Positions 1 through 6,204 of a DNA stretch of 6,408 bases are shown in pieces. A program made the position numbers and the translations under genes. Source of the DNA: an uncultured Lachnospiraceae bacterium (lineage in GTDB: Bacteria; Bacillota; Clostridia; Lachnospirales; Lachnospiraceae); NCBI GenBank assembly GCA_910586615.1, contig CAJUJP010000085.1, forward strand, positions 1 to 6,408, given 5' to 3'. The notes under the pieces were generated by a model. The model searched no databases. It was not told the DNA's origin and worked only from the letters and a program-made list of their open reading frames with translations. Each line of letters starts with the position of its first letter. Position 1 is the stretch's first letter.

Positions 1-2
1 GT

Positions 3-62
3 GACAAAAAGAATCCCGTATTCATGCGGGTTCTGGCGTTTCGCAAACGCCTAAAGGACTGA
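3..62 (+). CDS. Possible C-terminal tail of an upstream gene (partial)
   Basis: Reading from base 3, the frame is open from the window edge to a TGA at 60-62 and gives 19 residues, DKKNPVFMRVLAFRKRLKD, a basic and plausible C-terminus. The frame from base 1 also stays open, to a TAA at 52-54 (VTKRIPYSCGFWRFANA), so the choice of frame is not secure. A gene ending here would lie 23 nt before the start of the next gene, consistent with an operon. No family can be assigned from so few residues. The segment could also be non-coding, because two tandem hairpins occupy most of it. Confidence 0.25.
   Translation, partial: DKKNPVFMRVLAFRKRLKD
11..51 (+). repeat. Two tandem hairpins upstream of the first gene
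   Basis: Hairpin 1 pairs 15-20 with 25-30 (CCCGTA with TGCGGG, one U-G pair) around a TTCA loop, and extends through a bulged T14 by GAA 11-13 with TTC 31-33. Hairpin 2 pairs GGCGTTT 35-41 perfectly with AAACGCC 45-51 around a 3-nt CGC loop. Only one base separates them. On the + strand no T-run follows, so they are not a standard intrinsic terminator. Read on the - strand, hairpin 1 is followed by CTTTTTG, which is terminator-like, but no convincing - strand gene would use it. Confidence 0.5.
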
Positions 63-85
63 AATAGGAAAGGAGCAGATGTAAG

Positions 86-658
86 ATGAAACGTTCCAGT
101 GTGATTGGCATTATCATAGTCGGGGTAATACTTGTGGCGGTAGTTGCCGGATATGCTCTGAATTTGAACCGCAAGAACAAGGCGGGCGAGGAGAAAGCAG
201 TAGAATCGACGGCGGTACAGAGCGTCCTGATGAGGAATCTTGAGAAAAATTATCCACCCACGCCCAAAGAGGTGGTAAAGTATTATGCGGAAATTACCAA
301 ATGTTTTTATAATGAAGAGTACACAGACGAAGAACTGGAAGCCATGGCGGCAAAGATTCAGGAGATATATGACCAGGAACTGATCGATAATAAATCGCAG
401 GAAGATTATATGAATGACCTGCGCACCGAGATCGCCGACATGAAACAGAAGAAATACAGAGTTTCGGATTATGTGCTGTCGGCCAGCGTTGATGTGGAGG
501 AGTTCACAATGGATGGCCGTGCCTGCGCAAGACTGTACTGCACCTTTAAGATCAAACAGGGTACAAGCGGCATAGTGCCTTCCATGGAGCAGTTTATCCT
601 GCGCAAGGATGAGGACGGACACTGGAAAATCCTGGGATGGGATCTGGTTGAAGAGTGA
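86..658 (+). CDS. Membrane-anchored hypothetical protein, DUF6715-like
   Basis: A 190-residue protein with one N-terminal hydrophobic segment (about residues 6-26) preceded by MKRSS. It is probably a signal anchor with the rest outside the membrane, and there is no lipobox cysteine. After a charged linker comes a helical part (about 58-122, starting NYPPTPKEVVKYYAEITKCF) and then beta-rich sequence ending GHWKILGWDL (178-187), a pattern seen in NTF2-like folds. The layout and the YPPTPKEVVK segment resemble DUF6715 proteins of Lachnospiraceae; this is from memory and the family name is uncertain. The start is supported by AAAGGAG at 69-75. A nearby ATG at 79 is followed at once by a stop. It is co-directional with tsaD 111 nt downstream. 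The function is unknown, and its place beside tsaD does not by itself imply a role in tRNA modification. Confidence 0.85.
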   Translation: MKRSSVIGIIIVGVILVAVVAGYALNLNRKNKAGEEKAVESTAVQSVLMRNLEKNYPPTPKEVVKYYAEITKCFYNEEYTDEELEAMAAKIQEIYDQELIDNKSQEDYMNDLRTEIADMKQKKYRVSDYVLSASVDVEEFTMDGRACARLYCTFKIKQGTSGIVPSMEQFILRKDEDGHWKILGWDLVEE

Positions 659-661
659 CAG

Positions 662-714
662 CGGTGTACTTTGGCCTGCGCGTTTAGTCCGGTAATCACA
701 CCGTTTAGCAGGCC
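662..714 (+). other. Crossing inverted repeats, possible H-type pseudoknot before tsaD
   Basis: In the 111-nt spacer, CGGTGT (662-667) is complementary to ACACCG (698-703), and GGCCTGC (673-679) is complementary to GCAGGCC (708-714). The order A, B, A', B' is that of an H-type pseudoknot, with stems of 6 and 7 bp and connecting loops of 5, 18 and 4 nt. A direct repeat CGTTTAG also occurs at 681-687 and 702-708. The structure would lie 42 nt before the tsaD ribosome binding site. Short complementary words arise easily by chance in a GC-rich spacer, so this is only a candidate. Confidence 0.3.
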
Positions 715-769
715 GGCAGCGGATGTGAAAAGAGAAACAGCAATATGAAACAGACGGAGAGGCACGGTT

Positions 770-1813
770 ATGCATATTGAAAAGACGTGCGGAAATGAAG
801 ATGTCACGATACTTGCCATAGAGAGCTCCTGCGACGAGACTGCGGCGGCGGTTGTCAGAAACGGCAGGCAGGTTCTTTCAAATATCATATCTTCGCAAAT
901 AGATCTGCATACACTATACGGCGGCGTGGTTCCTGAAATCGCGTCCCGCAAACATATCGAGAGAATCAATCAGGTGATCGCCGAAGCGCTGGATACGGCA
1001 GGACTGGTCCTGAAGGACATGGATGCCATTGCGGTGACTTACGGTCCCGGTCTTGTGGGGGCATTGCTGGTAGGGGTGTCGGCGGCCAAGGCGATCAGTT
1101 TTGCTTCCGGTATTCCGCTGATCGGTGTCCATCACATCGAAGGACACATCAGTGCCAACTATATAGAAAATCAGGAATTGGAACCTCCTTATGTCTGCCT
1201 GGTTGTATCCGGCGGACATTCTCATCTGGTGCGGGTAAATGATTACGGGGAGTATGAAATCCTTGGCCGTACCAGGGATGATGCGGCGGGGGAGGCCTTT
1301 GACAAGGTGGCAAGAGCCATCGGGCTGGGATATCCCGGCGGACCTAAGATTGATAAGGTCTCAAAAGAAGGAAACCCGGAAGCAGTCAAATTTCCCCGGG
1401 CGAAAGTGGCGGATGCGGTCTATGATTTCAGCTTCAGCGGTCTGAAGTCTGCCGTATTGAATTACCTTAATTCCTGTGAGATGAAAGGCATTGAGATATG
1501 TCAGGCAGATGTGGCGGCCTCTTTTCAAAAAGCGGTGGTTGACGTGCTGGTGGATCATTCCATGCAGGCCATACAGGAGTACGGCATGAACAAATTTGCC
1601 ATTGCAGGCGGCGTGGCATCCAATTCGGCACTCCGGAGTGCGTTAGAGACAGAATGCGCCCGACGCGGCATCAGGTTCTACCATCCTTCGCCCGTCCTGT
1701 GTACCGATAATGCGGCGATGATCGGCGCGGCGGCGTATTATGAATACCGTAAAGGCGTGTGCCATGGTTATGATTTGAATGCGGTGCCTAACCTGAAGCT
1801 GGGGGACAGATAG
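770..1813 (+). CDS. tsaD: tRNA N6-adenosine threonylcarbamoyltransferase TsaD
   Basis: This is the catalytic subunit of the t6A synthase (Kae1/Qri7/YgjD family). With TsaB and TsaE it moves the threonylcarbamoyl group from threonylcarbamoyl-AMP onto A37 of tRNAs that read ANN codons, in the cytoplasm. The 347 residues match the usual full length of about 335-350. Seen in the sequence: the ASKHA-fold start ILAIESSCDET (14-24); GGVVPEIASR (51-60); YGPGLVGALLVG (91-102); the metal-binding HHIEGH (121-126, ligands H122 and H126); VSGGHSHL (146-153); GEAFDKVAR (174-182); YPGGP (188-192); FSFSGLKSAV (220-229); GGVASN (280-285); and CTDNAAM (311-317), where D313 is the third metal ligand. GGAGAGG at 756-762 lies 7 nt before the ATG, and no later in-frame ATG precedes the core. 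tsaB and tsaE are not in the window. Confidence 0.98.
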   Translation: MHIEKTCGNEDVTILAIESSCDETAAAVVRNGRQVLSNIISSQIDLHTLYGGVVPEIASRKHIERINQVIAEALDTAGLVLKDMDAIAVTYGPGLVGALLVGVSAAKAISFASGIPLIGVHHIEGHISANYIENQELEPPYVCLVVSGGHSHLVRVNDYGEYEILGRTRDDAAGEAFDKVARAIGLGYPGGPKIDKVSKEGNPEAVKFPRAKVADAVYDFSFSGLKSAVLNYLNSCEMKGIEICQADVAASFQKAVVDVLVDHSMQAIQEYGMNKFAIAGGVASNSALRSALETECARRGIRFYHPSPVLCTDNAAMIGAAAYYEYRKGVCHGYDLNAVPNLKLGDR

Positions 1814-1946
1814 TGTGGTCTTTCCGGTACGCTGCTTTCAGAGGATCATGATCAGGGCAGACATGCCGGCGCGGCTATCAGGCGATTGATGTGGAGCGGC
1901 AGCTGTCTGTGCCACTGGTGCGGAGCGCTTCGAAACGGAGGGAAAG
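1814..1946. other. tsaD-ispD spacer without a recognised gene
   Basis: A GC-rich 133-nt gap. It contains a perfect 10-bp palindrome GATCATGATC (1844-1853), several short GC-rich inverted words, and two further small palindromes close to ispD (AGCGCT and TTCGAA near 1924-1934). I see no open frame of useful length with a ribosome binding site, no sigma-A promoter pair, and no hairpin with a T-run. Read-through from tsaD into ispD is therefore possible. Confidence 0.5.
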
Positions 1947-2699
1947 ATGCAGAAAAAAAGATGTACCGCCATAGTGCTGGCGGCCGGAACCGGCAGCCGC
2001 ATGAAAAGTGATGTTGCAAAACAATATATGCTTTTGCAGGGCAGACCTTTGATCTGGTATGCGCTGCATGTGATAGAGGTTTCCTCTGTGATCGATGACT
2101 GTATTCTGGTCACCGGCGCAGAGGATATTTCTTATGTAGAAGATGAGATCGTGGAGCGGTTTGGATTTCACAAAGTGGATGCAGTCATTGCAGGCGGAAA
2201 AGAACGGTATGATTCCGTGTACCATGCACTGCGGGCAATTGCGGACGGAGACATAACCGTTCCCAATAAAGACGGATACCTGTTTATCCATGACGGCGCA
2301 CGGCCTTTTCTCACCGAAGAAATTCTGGTGCGCTGCTATGAAGAGGCAGAGCGTGAAGGCGCGTGTGTGGTCGGAATGCCGGTGAAGGATACTATTAAGA
2401 TAGCGGATCAGAACGGTTATGCGGGGCAGACGCCGGACAGGAATTTTGTATGGCAGATCCAGACGCCTCAGGTTTTCGGGACGAAGATCATCACGGAAGC
2501 TTATGAGCGGTTTATGGGACAGAGAGATGCGCTGGCGGCAGATGGAGTCAGGATCACGGATGATGCCATGGTGGTGGAGCGGCTGACCGGCCATCCGGTC
2601 AAACTGGTGAAAGGTTCTTATGAAAATATCAAGATTACCACGCCGGAAGATCTGGCCGTCGCGGAAGCCTTTTTGCAGATGAACGACAGTAATTTATGA
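1947..2699 (+). CDS. ispD: 2-C-methyl-D-erythritol 4-phosphate cytidylyltransferase IspD
   Basis: It catalyses CTP + MEP to CDP-methylerythritol + diphosphate, the third step of the non-mevalonate isoprenoid pathway, in the cytoplasm. The 250 residues are slightly longer than the usual 225-240. Seen in the sequence: the nucleotide-binding loop IVLAAGTGSRMK (9-20) with R18, and KQY with K25, which match the catalytic R20 and K27 of the E. coli enzyme; GGKERYDSV (83-91); HDGARP (115-120); MPVKDTIK (144-151); WQIQTPQVF (169-177); ITDDAMVVE (203-211); and NIKITTPEDL (227-236), where K229 matches E. coli K213. GGAGGG at 1937-1942 sits 4 nt before the ATG. The related ribitol-5-phosphate cytidylyltransferase (TarI) is an alternative within the family, but no teichoic-acid genes are nearby. 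The stop overlaps an out-of-frame ATG (ATGA, 2696-2699). Confidence 0.95.
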   Translation: MQKKRCTAIVLAAGTGSRMKSDVAKQYMLLQGRPLIWYALHVIEVSSVIDDCILVTGAEDISYVEDEIVERFGFHKVDAVIAGGKERYDSVYHALRAIADGDITVPNKDGYLFIHDGARPFLTEEILVRCYEEAEREGACVVGMPVKDTIKIADQNGYAGQTPDRNFVWQIQTPQVFGTKIITEAYERFMGQRDALAADGVRITDDAMVVERLTGHPVKLVKGSYENIKITTPEDLAVAEAFLQMNDSNL

Positions 2700-2744
2700 G
2701 TAGAAAATCAGGCCGGCACAGAGAAAATGTAGAGGAGAAAACAG

Positions 2745-4562
2745 ATGAGTGCAGAACAGAGAATGAGCGGGAAAAGTAAAGTAAGGCCGGCAGTTTGGAT
2801 TTGCAGCCTGGCAATGGTCATGATGCTGACGGGATGCGGAAAGATGGCGGTTTATGAAGGCGGCGGCGTGAAGGTTTCGTATAATGATAAAAAATACGAA
2901 ATATCTCATTACAGCGGGGAAGAATACACCATCTTTGAGCTGCAGGCAGAACAAAGTGATATTGTTTTTATGGCCGTGGAAAACGATGGGAGCATGATAG
3001 AAAGTTTTCATGATGCCATGACCGGGATGCTTGGGCAGGAGTGTGACGTACAGGCAGTGGAGACTGTGGACCAACGGGATGATAAATCTGTACTCTATTA
3101 TCTGGATCATTTTTCAGGTATGAAAGGCGAAGATAACAGTTATACAATCAGTTACGGTAAAGTCCAGGATGACAGGCTTCTGCTTGCGTTTGCCACGTTC
3201 CCGGAGGGGGAAACGGGAGAACAGGATGAGGCGGAGAAACAGGAAGTCCTGCAGATTCTCGACACTTTGAAGATATCCTCTGATCCAGAGGTTGGAGAGG
3301 AAGTGAAAGTGAGCGATGAACTGCAATTTCTGGCGGAGATCATTTTAAATATCAAGTCTTATGAGGCAGATCTGCGTGCAGAAGAAACGGTTCCCGGCGG
3401 GCAGTCCGATCATGAAGCGGGGGACGGAGCAACAGACAGCGGAACCGGCGAAATGATCTCTGACGAGGAAGCGGCTTCTCTGCAATATATGGAGAAAGTA
3501 CTGATTCAGGATTATTTCGGTGATGCGGCGGAATATGAAATGTATGCACCTGTCGGCAGCGAAAACGAAGAAGGATTTCTCAGTTATTTTGACCATGGGC
3601 TGATGTTTTCGGCTATGGTATTTGATGGTGGTTCGAATGCTTTTTTGTATGAATATCTGAACGAATCAGTGGATTTTCAGAAAGAAGACTGGGAGAATGA
3701 TGCGGACATTTCTGATATAGAGATCGGTGAGATCAGGGCAAACGGGGATGACAGATATCTGTTTGCGTCTGCATGGCAGGAAGATTTTAACGGTATTCCA
3801 TTTAAACGGAATATGATATTTTATCTGGATGTACAAAAAGACGGTACAGGTATATTCTGGAATTTGGAGATCAGTGAGCGCAGCAGAGATGAGGTGACAG
3901 ATCTGATCGTTGATGAAACAGCCAGATGTTACGGTATCAGTCTTGACGATCTGGCTGCGGGCGGAGAGTGGGCAAAAAAAGATGCGCAGCGTGAACTGGA
4001 ACGGCAGGATGTATATGAGCCGGAACAAGGAGAGCTTGTACTTGCCGGTGTGGATGGCTATCAGTATATGGGAATGACGACCTTAACCCTGGACGGTGGA
4101 TCGATCCAGTGTCCGGTTATGGCGCCTATGGGATGGAATACAAGAGTGAAAGACGGGGAAGTGTCTGCAAGTATGCATGGTGTTTCCATGTATGTCCGAG
4201 GCGGCAAGGCAGTTTCTTCCAATTATTTTGCAGCGGCAGAGAAGGATGCGTCTTATAAATATGAGAGCTGTCTGGAAGAGGAAGGCAATAAGAACGTAGA
4301 AAGAACCAAAGTGATGGAAATGAAAGGTTATGACGCAGCGGCGTATTTTATTGTTTCCTATGATGAACAGGATTATGAAGGTGAGGAATATTATGCGCGG
4401 GCGGATGTGAAATGCTATATCCGCATTGAAGATGAATATATGCTCAATTGTGCTATTTATTTGAACAGCGATAATTATGATAATGCGACAAATATACTGT
4501 TAAAAGAACTGGAAACAGCTTACGGAATAGACTTGTCAGAGTTTTATTATGAAGGGATTTAG
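2745..4562 (+). CDS. Large secreted lipoprotein with internally duplicated domain, function unknown
   Basis: A 605-residue protein with a type II signal peptide: basic N-terminus, hydrophobic segment about 16-29, lipobox LTGC (28-31), C31 being the predicted lipidated residue. It should be anchored on the outer face of the membrane. Region 1 (about 32-178) is a mixed alpha/beta domain. An acidic Gly/Ser-rich linker follows (about 205-245). Two units then share landmarks: APVG 268-271 with APMG 460-463, HG 284-285 with 478-479, GG 295-296 with 486-487, and YGISL 396-400 with YGIDL 593-597. I infer an old duplication. No catalytic motif is recognised. AGAGGAG at 2731-2737 supports the start; M7 is an alternative that keeps the signal peptide. 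It begins 45 nt after ispD with no terminator between, so co-transcription is likely, but a shared pathway is not shown. Confidence 0.9.
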   Translation: MSAEQRMSGKSKVRPAVWICSLAMVMMLTGCGKMAVYEGGGVKVSYNDKKYEISHYSGEEYTIFELQAEQSDIVFMAVENDGSMIESFHDAMTGMLGQECDVQAVETVDQRDDKSVLYYLDHFSGMKGEDNSYTISYGKVQDDRLLLAFATFPEGETGEQDEAEKQEVLQILDTLKISSDPEVGEEVKVSDELQFLAEIILNIKSYEADLRAEETVPGGQSDHEAGDGATDSGTGEMISDEEAASLQYMEKVLIQDYFGDAAEYEMYAPVGSENEEGFLSYFDHGLMFSAMVFDGGSNAFLYEYLNESVDFQKEDWENDADISDIEIGEIRANGDDRYLFASAWQEDFNGIPFKRNMIFYLDVQKDGTGIFWNLEISERSRDEVTDLIVDETARCYGISLDDLAAGGEWAKKDAQRELERQDVYEPEQGELVLAGVDGYQYMGMTTLTLDGGSIQCPVMAPMGWNTRVKDGEVSASMHGVSMYVRGGKAVSSNYFAAAEKDASYKYESCLEEEGNKNVERTKVMEMKGYDAAAYFIVSYDEQDYEGEEYYARADVKCYIRIEDEYMLNCAIYLNSDNYDNATNILLKELETAYGIDLSEFYYEGI

Positions 4563-4601
4563 GTTGAAAAATTAAAGATTTTTTAGTTTCTATTTAAGCA
4601 G

Positions 4602-4623
4602 TATTGCAAGCAGGCTTGCGATA
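4602..4623. repeat. 22-bp near-perfect palindrome between the two lipoprotein genes
   Basis: TATTGCAAGC (4602-4611) and GCTTGCGATA (4614-4623) are inverted copies with one mismatch, which would be a G-U pair in RNA, around a central AG. The sequence lies 39 nt after the stop of the large lipoprotein gene and 83 nt before the DUF1266 gene. No T-run follows on either strand, so an intrinsic terminator is unlikely. A dimeric repressor site or an RNA processing hairpin would fit. The rest of this 144-nt gap is AT-rich, and I find no well-spaced promoter pair in it. Confidence 0.5.
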
Positions 4624-4706
4624 TGCATGGGAATTTAGGCTGAAATATAGGGGTATCTGTACATTGGTTCAATAGGCTTTTGTGAAAAAAGGGGAAAAGA
4701 ACGGGG

Positions 4707-5675
4707 ATGAAACGGCACAAAAAGAACAGCCTGCTGATTGGAAAACTGGTTTTGCTGATTCTGGGGATATTGACGACAGTTATGGTGACAGGATGCGCAA
4801 GTCCGGAAGAGGCTGAAGAAAAAGACACAGGGAAAGCGGCAGAAGCGGCGAGAGAAGACGCACAGGAAGAATCAGAAAGCGGAAGCAGCGGACAGATAAA
4901 TGCTTCGGGTCTAAGAGAACGGGAACGGGGCAGAACGTCAGTTACCATGGCTGACCTGCTAAAAGAAAGTGGAAACGGGGACAAAACGAAAGATGAAGTC
5001 CGGCTGCCGGATACTGTGCTTTGGTTTAATGCAACATATGCTGTACTGACCTATAGCAACGGATGTGACTGGCGTCTGGTGAGCGGATTTGAGCGGACAG
5101 AAGAAAATGTGGATATTATTAAGGCGGTGCTGTGGAGAGACTGGAATGTACTGGACAGAGAATCTGCAATTGAAACAGTGGATAATCTGGTCATGCAGGG
5201 TCATCGGGAAAAATGCCGGGAATGCATGGAACAACTGGAAGAGTGGAAGCTGTTGGATCTTGGAGAGATAGCGTTTCTGGAGAAATTTTTAGAAATGGAT
5301 GTTGATGAGAATCCTGCCCGTTATGTGATCGCTTATTATATGCACCAGAATGGAATTGAGCCGGAGTACATGGCGGCATGGGATCTGTGCAGAGTAAATC
5401 AGCTGTATGCATACTATTATATGTGCGGGTTTATGGATTACGAAGAAGCTATGGACGCGTCGCTTGGCAATTCTCTGATTCTGCAGGAAAAATATGAATC
5501 ATGGGAAGAGATGATGGATGCCTATATGCTGGGATATCAATTTTGGAAAGGTGATCTGATTCTTACAGAAGATTCACCCGCACAGGAGCGATACCATTAT
5601 TATGAGATGCTCCGTGACCGGGAAGATAATCCGTATACCCTTGAATGGAAGATGAAACTAGAAAAAAGCTGGTAA
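4707..5675 (+). CDS. DUF1266 domain lipoprotein
   Basis: A 322-residue protein with a type II signal peptide: MKRHKK, hydrophobic segment about 9-28, lipobox VTGC (27-30), C30 predicted lipidated. A Glu/Ala/Ser-rich linker (about 31-65) should hold the domain off the membrane. The C-terminal part has DUF1266 hallmarks: W146 in RDWNVLDRESA (144-154), the NLVMQGHREKC segment (160-170), AWDLCRVNQLYAY (224-236), CGFMDYEEAMDA (240-251), and YESWEEMMDAYMLGYQFW (263-280). DUF1266 has no established biochemical role that I know of, and many members are not lipoproteins. C170 and C173 form a CxxC pair of unknown meaning. The start is the first ATG after an upstream in-frame stop. Its ribosome binding site is weak and distant (AAGGGG, 4689-4694), which suggests low translation. 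It is co-directional with the other lipoprotein but separated by 144 nt. Confidence 0.87.
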   Translation: MKRHKKNSLLIGKLVLLILGILTTVMVTGCASPEEAEEKDTGKAAEAAREDAQEESESGSSGQINASGLRERERGRTSVTMADLLKESGNGDKTKDEVRLPDTVLWFNATYAVLTYSNGCDWRLVSGFERTEENVDIIKAVLWRDWNVLDRESAIETVDNLVMQGHREKCRECMEQLEEWKLLDLGEIAFLEKFLEMDVDENPARYVIAYYMHQNGIEPEYMAAWDLCRVNQLYAYYYMCGFMDYEEAMDASLGNSLILQEKYESWEEMMDAYMLGYQFWKGDLILTEDSPAQERYHYYEMLRDREDNPYTLEWKMKLEKSW

Positions 5676-5750
5676 GATTTGATAGCCGTATTATGAAAAG
5701 AAAAAACAGAAAGATGTGTAAACTGTACTGTATGCAATGCGATTGGTGAT

Positions 5751-5778
5751 GATGTGCTGAGAGGATCGCATCTTTATT
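5751..5778 (+). terminator. Weak intrinsic terminator candidate after the DUF1266 gene
   Basis: GATGTG (5751-5756) pairs with CGCATC (5767-5772), 6 bp with one G-U, around a 10-nt loop, and is followed by TTTATT (5773-5778). A mutually exclusive pairing also exists: ATGCGAT (5737-5743) with ATCGCAT (5765-5771), 7 bp around a 21-nt loop. The position, 75 nt beyond the stop and before an independent tRNA promoter, suits a terminator, but the stem is short and the U-tract imperfect. Confidence 0.35.
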
Positions 5779-5856
5779 CGGACAAAAAAGCCGCACAAAC
5801 ACTGTAAAAATATGCATGGCAGAACTGAAAAACGTACAAAATAGAATTGAAAATTC
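5779..5856 (+). repeat. Leader-like segment, imperfect copy of 6319-6396
   Basis: This 78-nt segment belongs to the 323-nt gene-free stretch 5676-5998. It shares, in the same order, CGGACAA (5779-5785), CGCACAAACAC (5792-5802), an ATATGCA word (about 5810-5816) and TGAAAATTC (5848-5856) with the segment at 6319-6396, where the outer blocks lie at exactly the same distance. Between the blocks the similarity is low and needs small gaps. The shared order suggests a duplicated leader or spacer. Because both stretches are AT-rich, part of the match could be chance. Confidence 0.35.
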
Positions 5857-5942
5857 TGATTACAAAAATTGTAAAAATGATTGAAAAATTCTCAGGAAAA
5901 ATTATTGGAAAAATTTATTGAAAAAGTGGTTGACACAGAAAA
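5828..5942 (+). promoter_or_regulatory. A-tract array upstream of the tRNA promoter
   Basis: Ten runs of four or five A residues lie on the + strand, centred near 5830, 5840, 5852, 5866, 5875, 5886, 5899, 5911, 5923 and 5941. Most gaps are 9-14 bp, close to a helical turn. Many sit in a repeated ATTGAAAAA-type word (for example near 5880 and 5917). Such arrays bend DNA and can act as UP elements for RNA polymerase alpha subunits at strong stable-RNA promoters. The array ends at the -35 box of the tRNA-Ser promoter, with the last tract inside the spacer. The effect on activity is inferred. Confidence 0.5.
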
Positions 5943-5958
5943 TCATTTTTGTTAGAAT
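5930..5958 (+). promoter_or_regulatory. Strong sigma-A promoter for tRNA-Ser(UGA)
   Basis: A perfect -35 box TTGACA (5930-5935), a 17-nt spacer and the -10 box TAGAAT (5953-5958, one change from TATAAT). Transcription would start near 5965, about 34 nt before the mature tRNA 5' end. The A-tract array lies directly upstream. Confidence 0.85.
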
Positions 5959-5998
5959 AATTTTTGCGCTGACCGACAGGTAAGCGATTTACGAACAC

Positions 5999-6084
5999 GG
6001 AGAGGTATCGAAGTGGTCATAACGAGGCGGTCTTGAAAACCGTTTGTCCGCAAGGGCGCGTGGGTTCGAATCCCACCCTCTCCG
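5999..6084 (+). tRNA. tRNA-Ser(UGA)
   Basis: An 86-nt class II tRNA. The acceptor stem pairs GGAGAGG (5999-6005) with CCTCTCC (6077-6083), with discriminator G6084. The anticodon stem 6027-6031 pairs with 6039-6043 around loop CTTGAAA, anticodon TGA at 6034-6036, which reads UCA and related UCN codons. The long serine-type variable arm forms a 4-bp stem with a GCAA tetraloop (6046-6057). The T arm GTGGG-TTCGAAT-CCCAC spans 6060-6076. CCA is not encoded, so it must be added by CCA-adding enzyme. Base 37 is A, but as a UNN reader it is not a TsaD substrate. Confidence 0.98.
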
Positions 6085-6085
6085 C

Positions 6086-6100
6086 TGGAGATCCTCTCCA
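6086..6100 (+). repeat. Short hairpin just after tRNA-Ser(UGA)
   Basis: TGGAGA (6086-6091) pairs with TCTCCA (6095-6100) around a 3-nt loop, beginning one base after the tRNA. No T-run follows, so it is a poor terminator. It repeats the CCTCTCC word of the tRNA 3' acceptor strand (6077-6083, again at 6093-6099). It could shape 3' trailer processing or be incidental. Confidence 0.4.
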
Positions 6101-6123
6101 ACCGAACCTTATAAAAACAGGCA

Positions 6124-6151
6124 TTGTGAGTATAAGGGCAGCCGGTATAAT
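6124..6151 (+). promoter_or_regulatory. Possible promoter for tRNA-Ser(GGA)
   Basis: A consensus -10 box TATAAT (6146-6151) has TTGTGA (6124-6129) 16 nt upstream as a fair -35 box. A second TATAAT at 6162-6167 has no acceptable -35. A start near 6158 would give a leader of about 47 nt before the second tRNA. Alternatively both tRNAs come from the strong promoter upstream, since no clear terminator separates them. Confidence 0.4.
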
Positions 6152-6204
6152 CAGATTAATATATAATAGTTGATTATGGAAAACAGTTAGGATTAGCTAT
6201 ATTT

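Noticed and set aside
671..698. TTGGCC-16-TAATCA as a promoter for tsaD
   Set aside because: Both boxes are poor matches and lie inside the inverted-repeat region, so I do not consider it supported.
469..969. A 166-residue open frame on the - strand spanning the gap before tsaD
   Set aside because: Both ends are antisense to supported genes (the hypothetical gene and tsaD), no ribosome binding site or family features were seen, and the composition is shadow-like.
1844..1853. GATCATGATC palindrome as an operator
   Set aside because: It is only 10 bp, built from two GATC words, with no promoter elements around it. It is noted in the spacer entry but not claimed as a regulatory site.
1878..2594. 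A 238-residue open frame on the - strand antisense to ispD
   Set aside because: It lies almost entirely opposite a clearly recognised ispD, its translation is rich in His, Arg, Cys and Ser without domain character, and it is a typical shadow of a GC-balanced gene.
2696..2779. A 27-codon frame whose ATG overlaps the ispD stop (ATGA)
   Set aside because: The product is almost all charged residues, it has no ribosome binding site of its own and it runs out of frame into the lipoprotein gene. The overlap is probably incidental.
4564..4596. AT-only stem and T-run just after the large lipoprotein gene as a terminator
   Set aside because: AAAAAT with ATTTTT gives only A-U pairs, too weak for an intrinsic terminator, and no GC-rich stem precedes the T-run.
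5693..5749. An 18-residue Cys-containing frame (MKRKNRKMCKLYCMQCDW)
   Set aside because: There is no ribosome binding site before the ATG, it is very short, and its end runs into the first arm of one alternative pairing of the terminator candidate.
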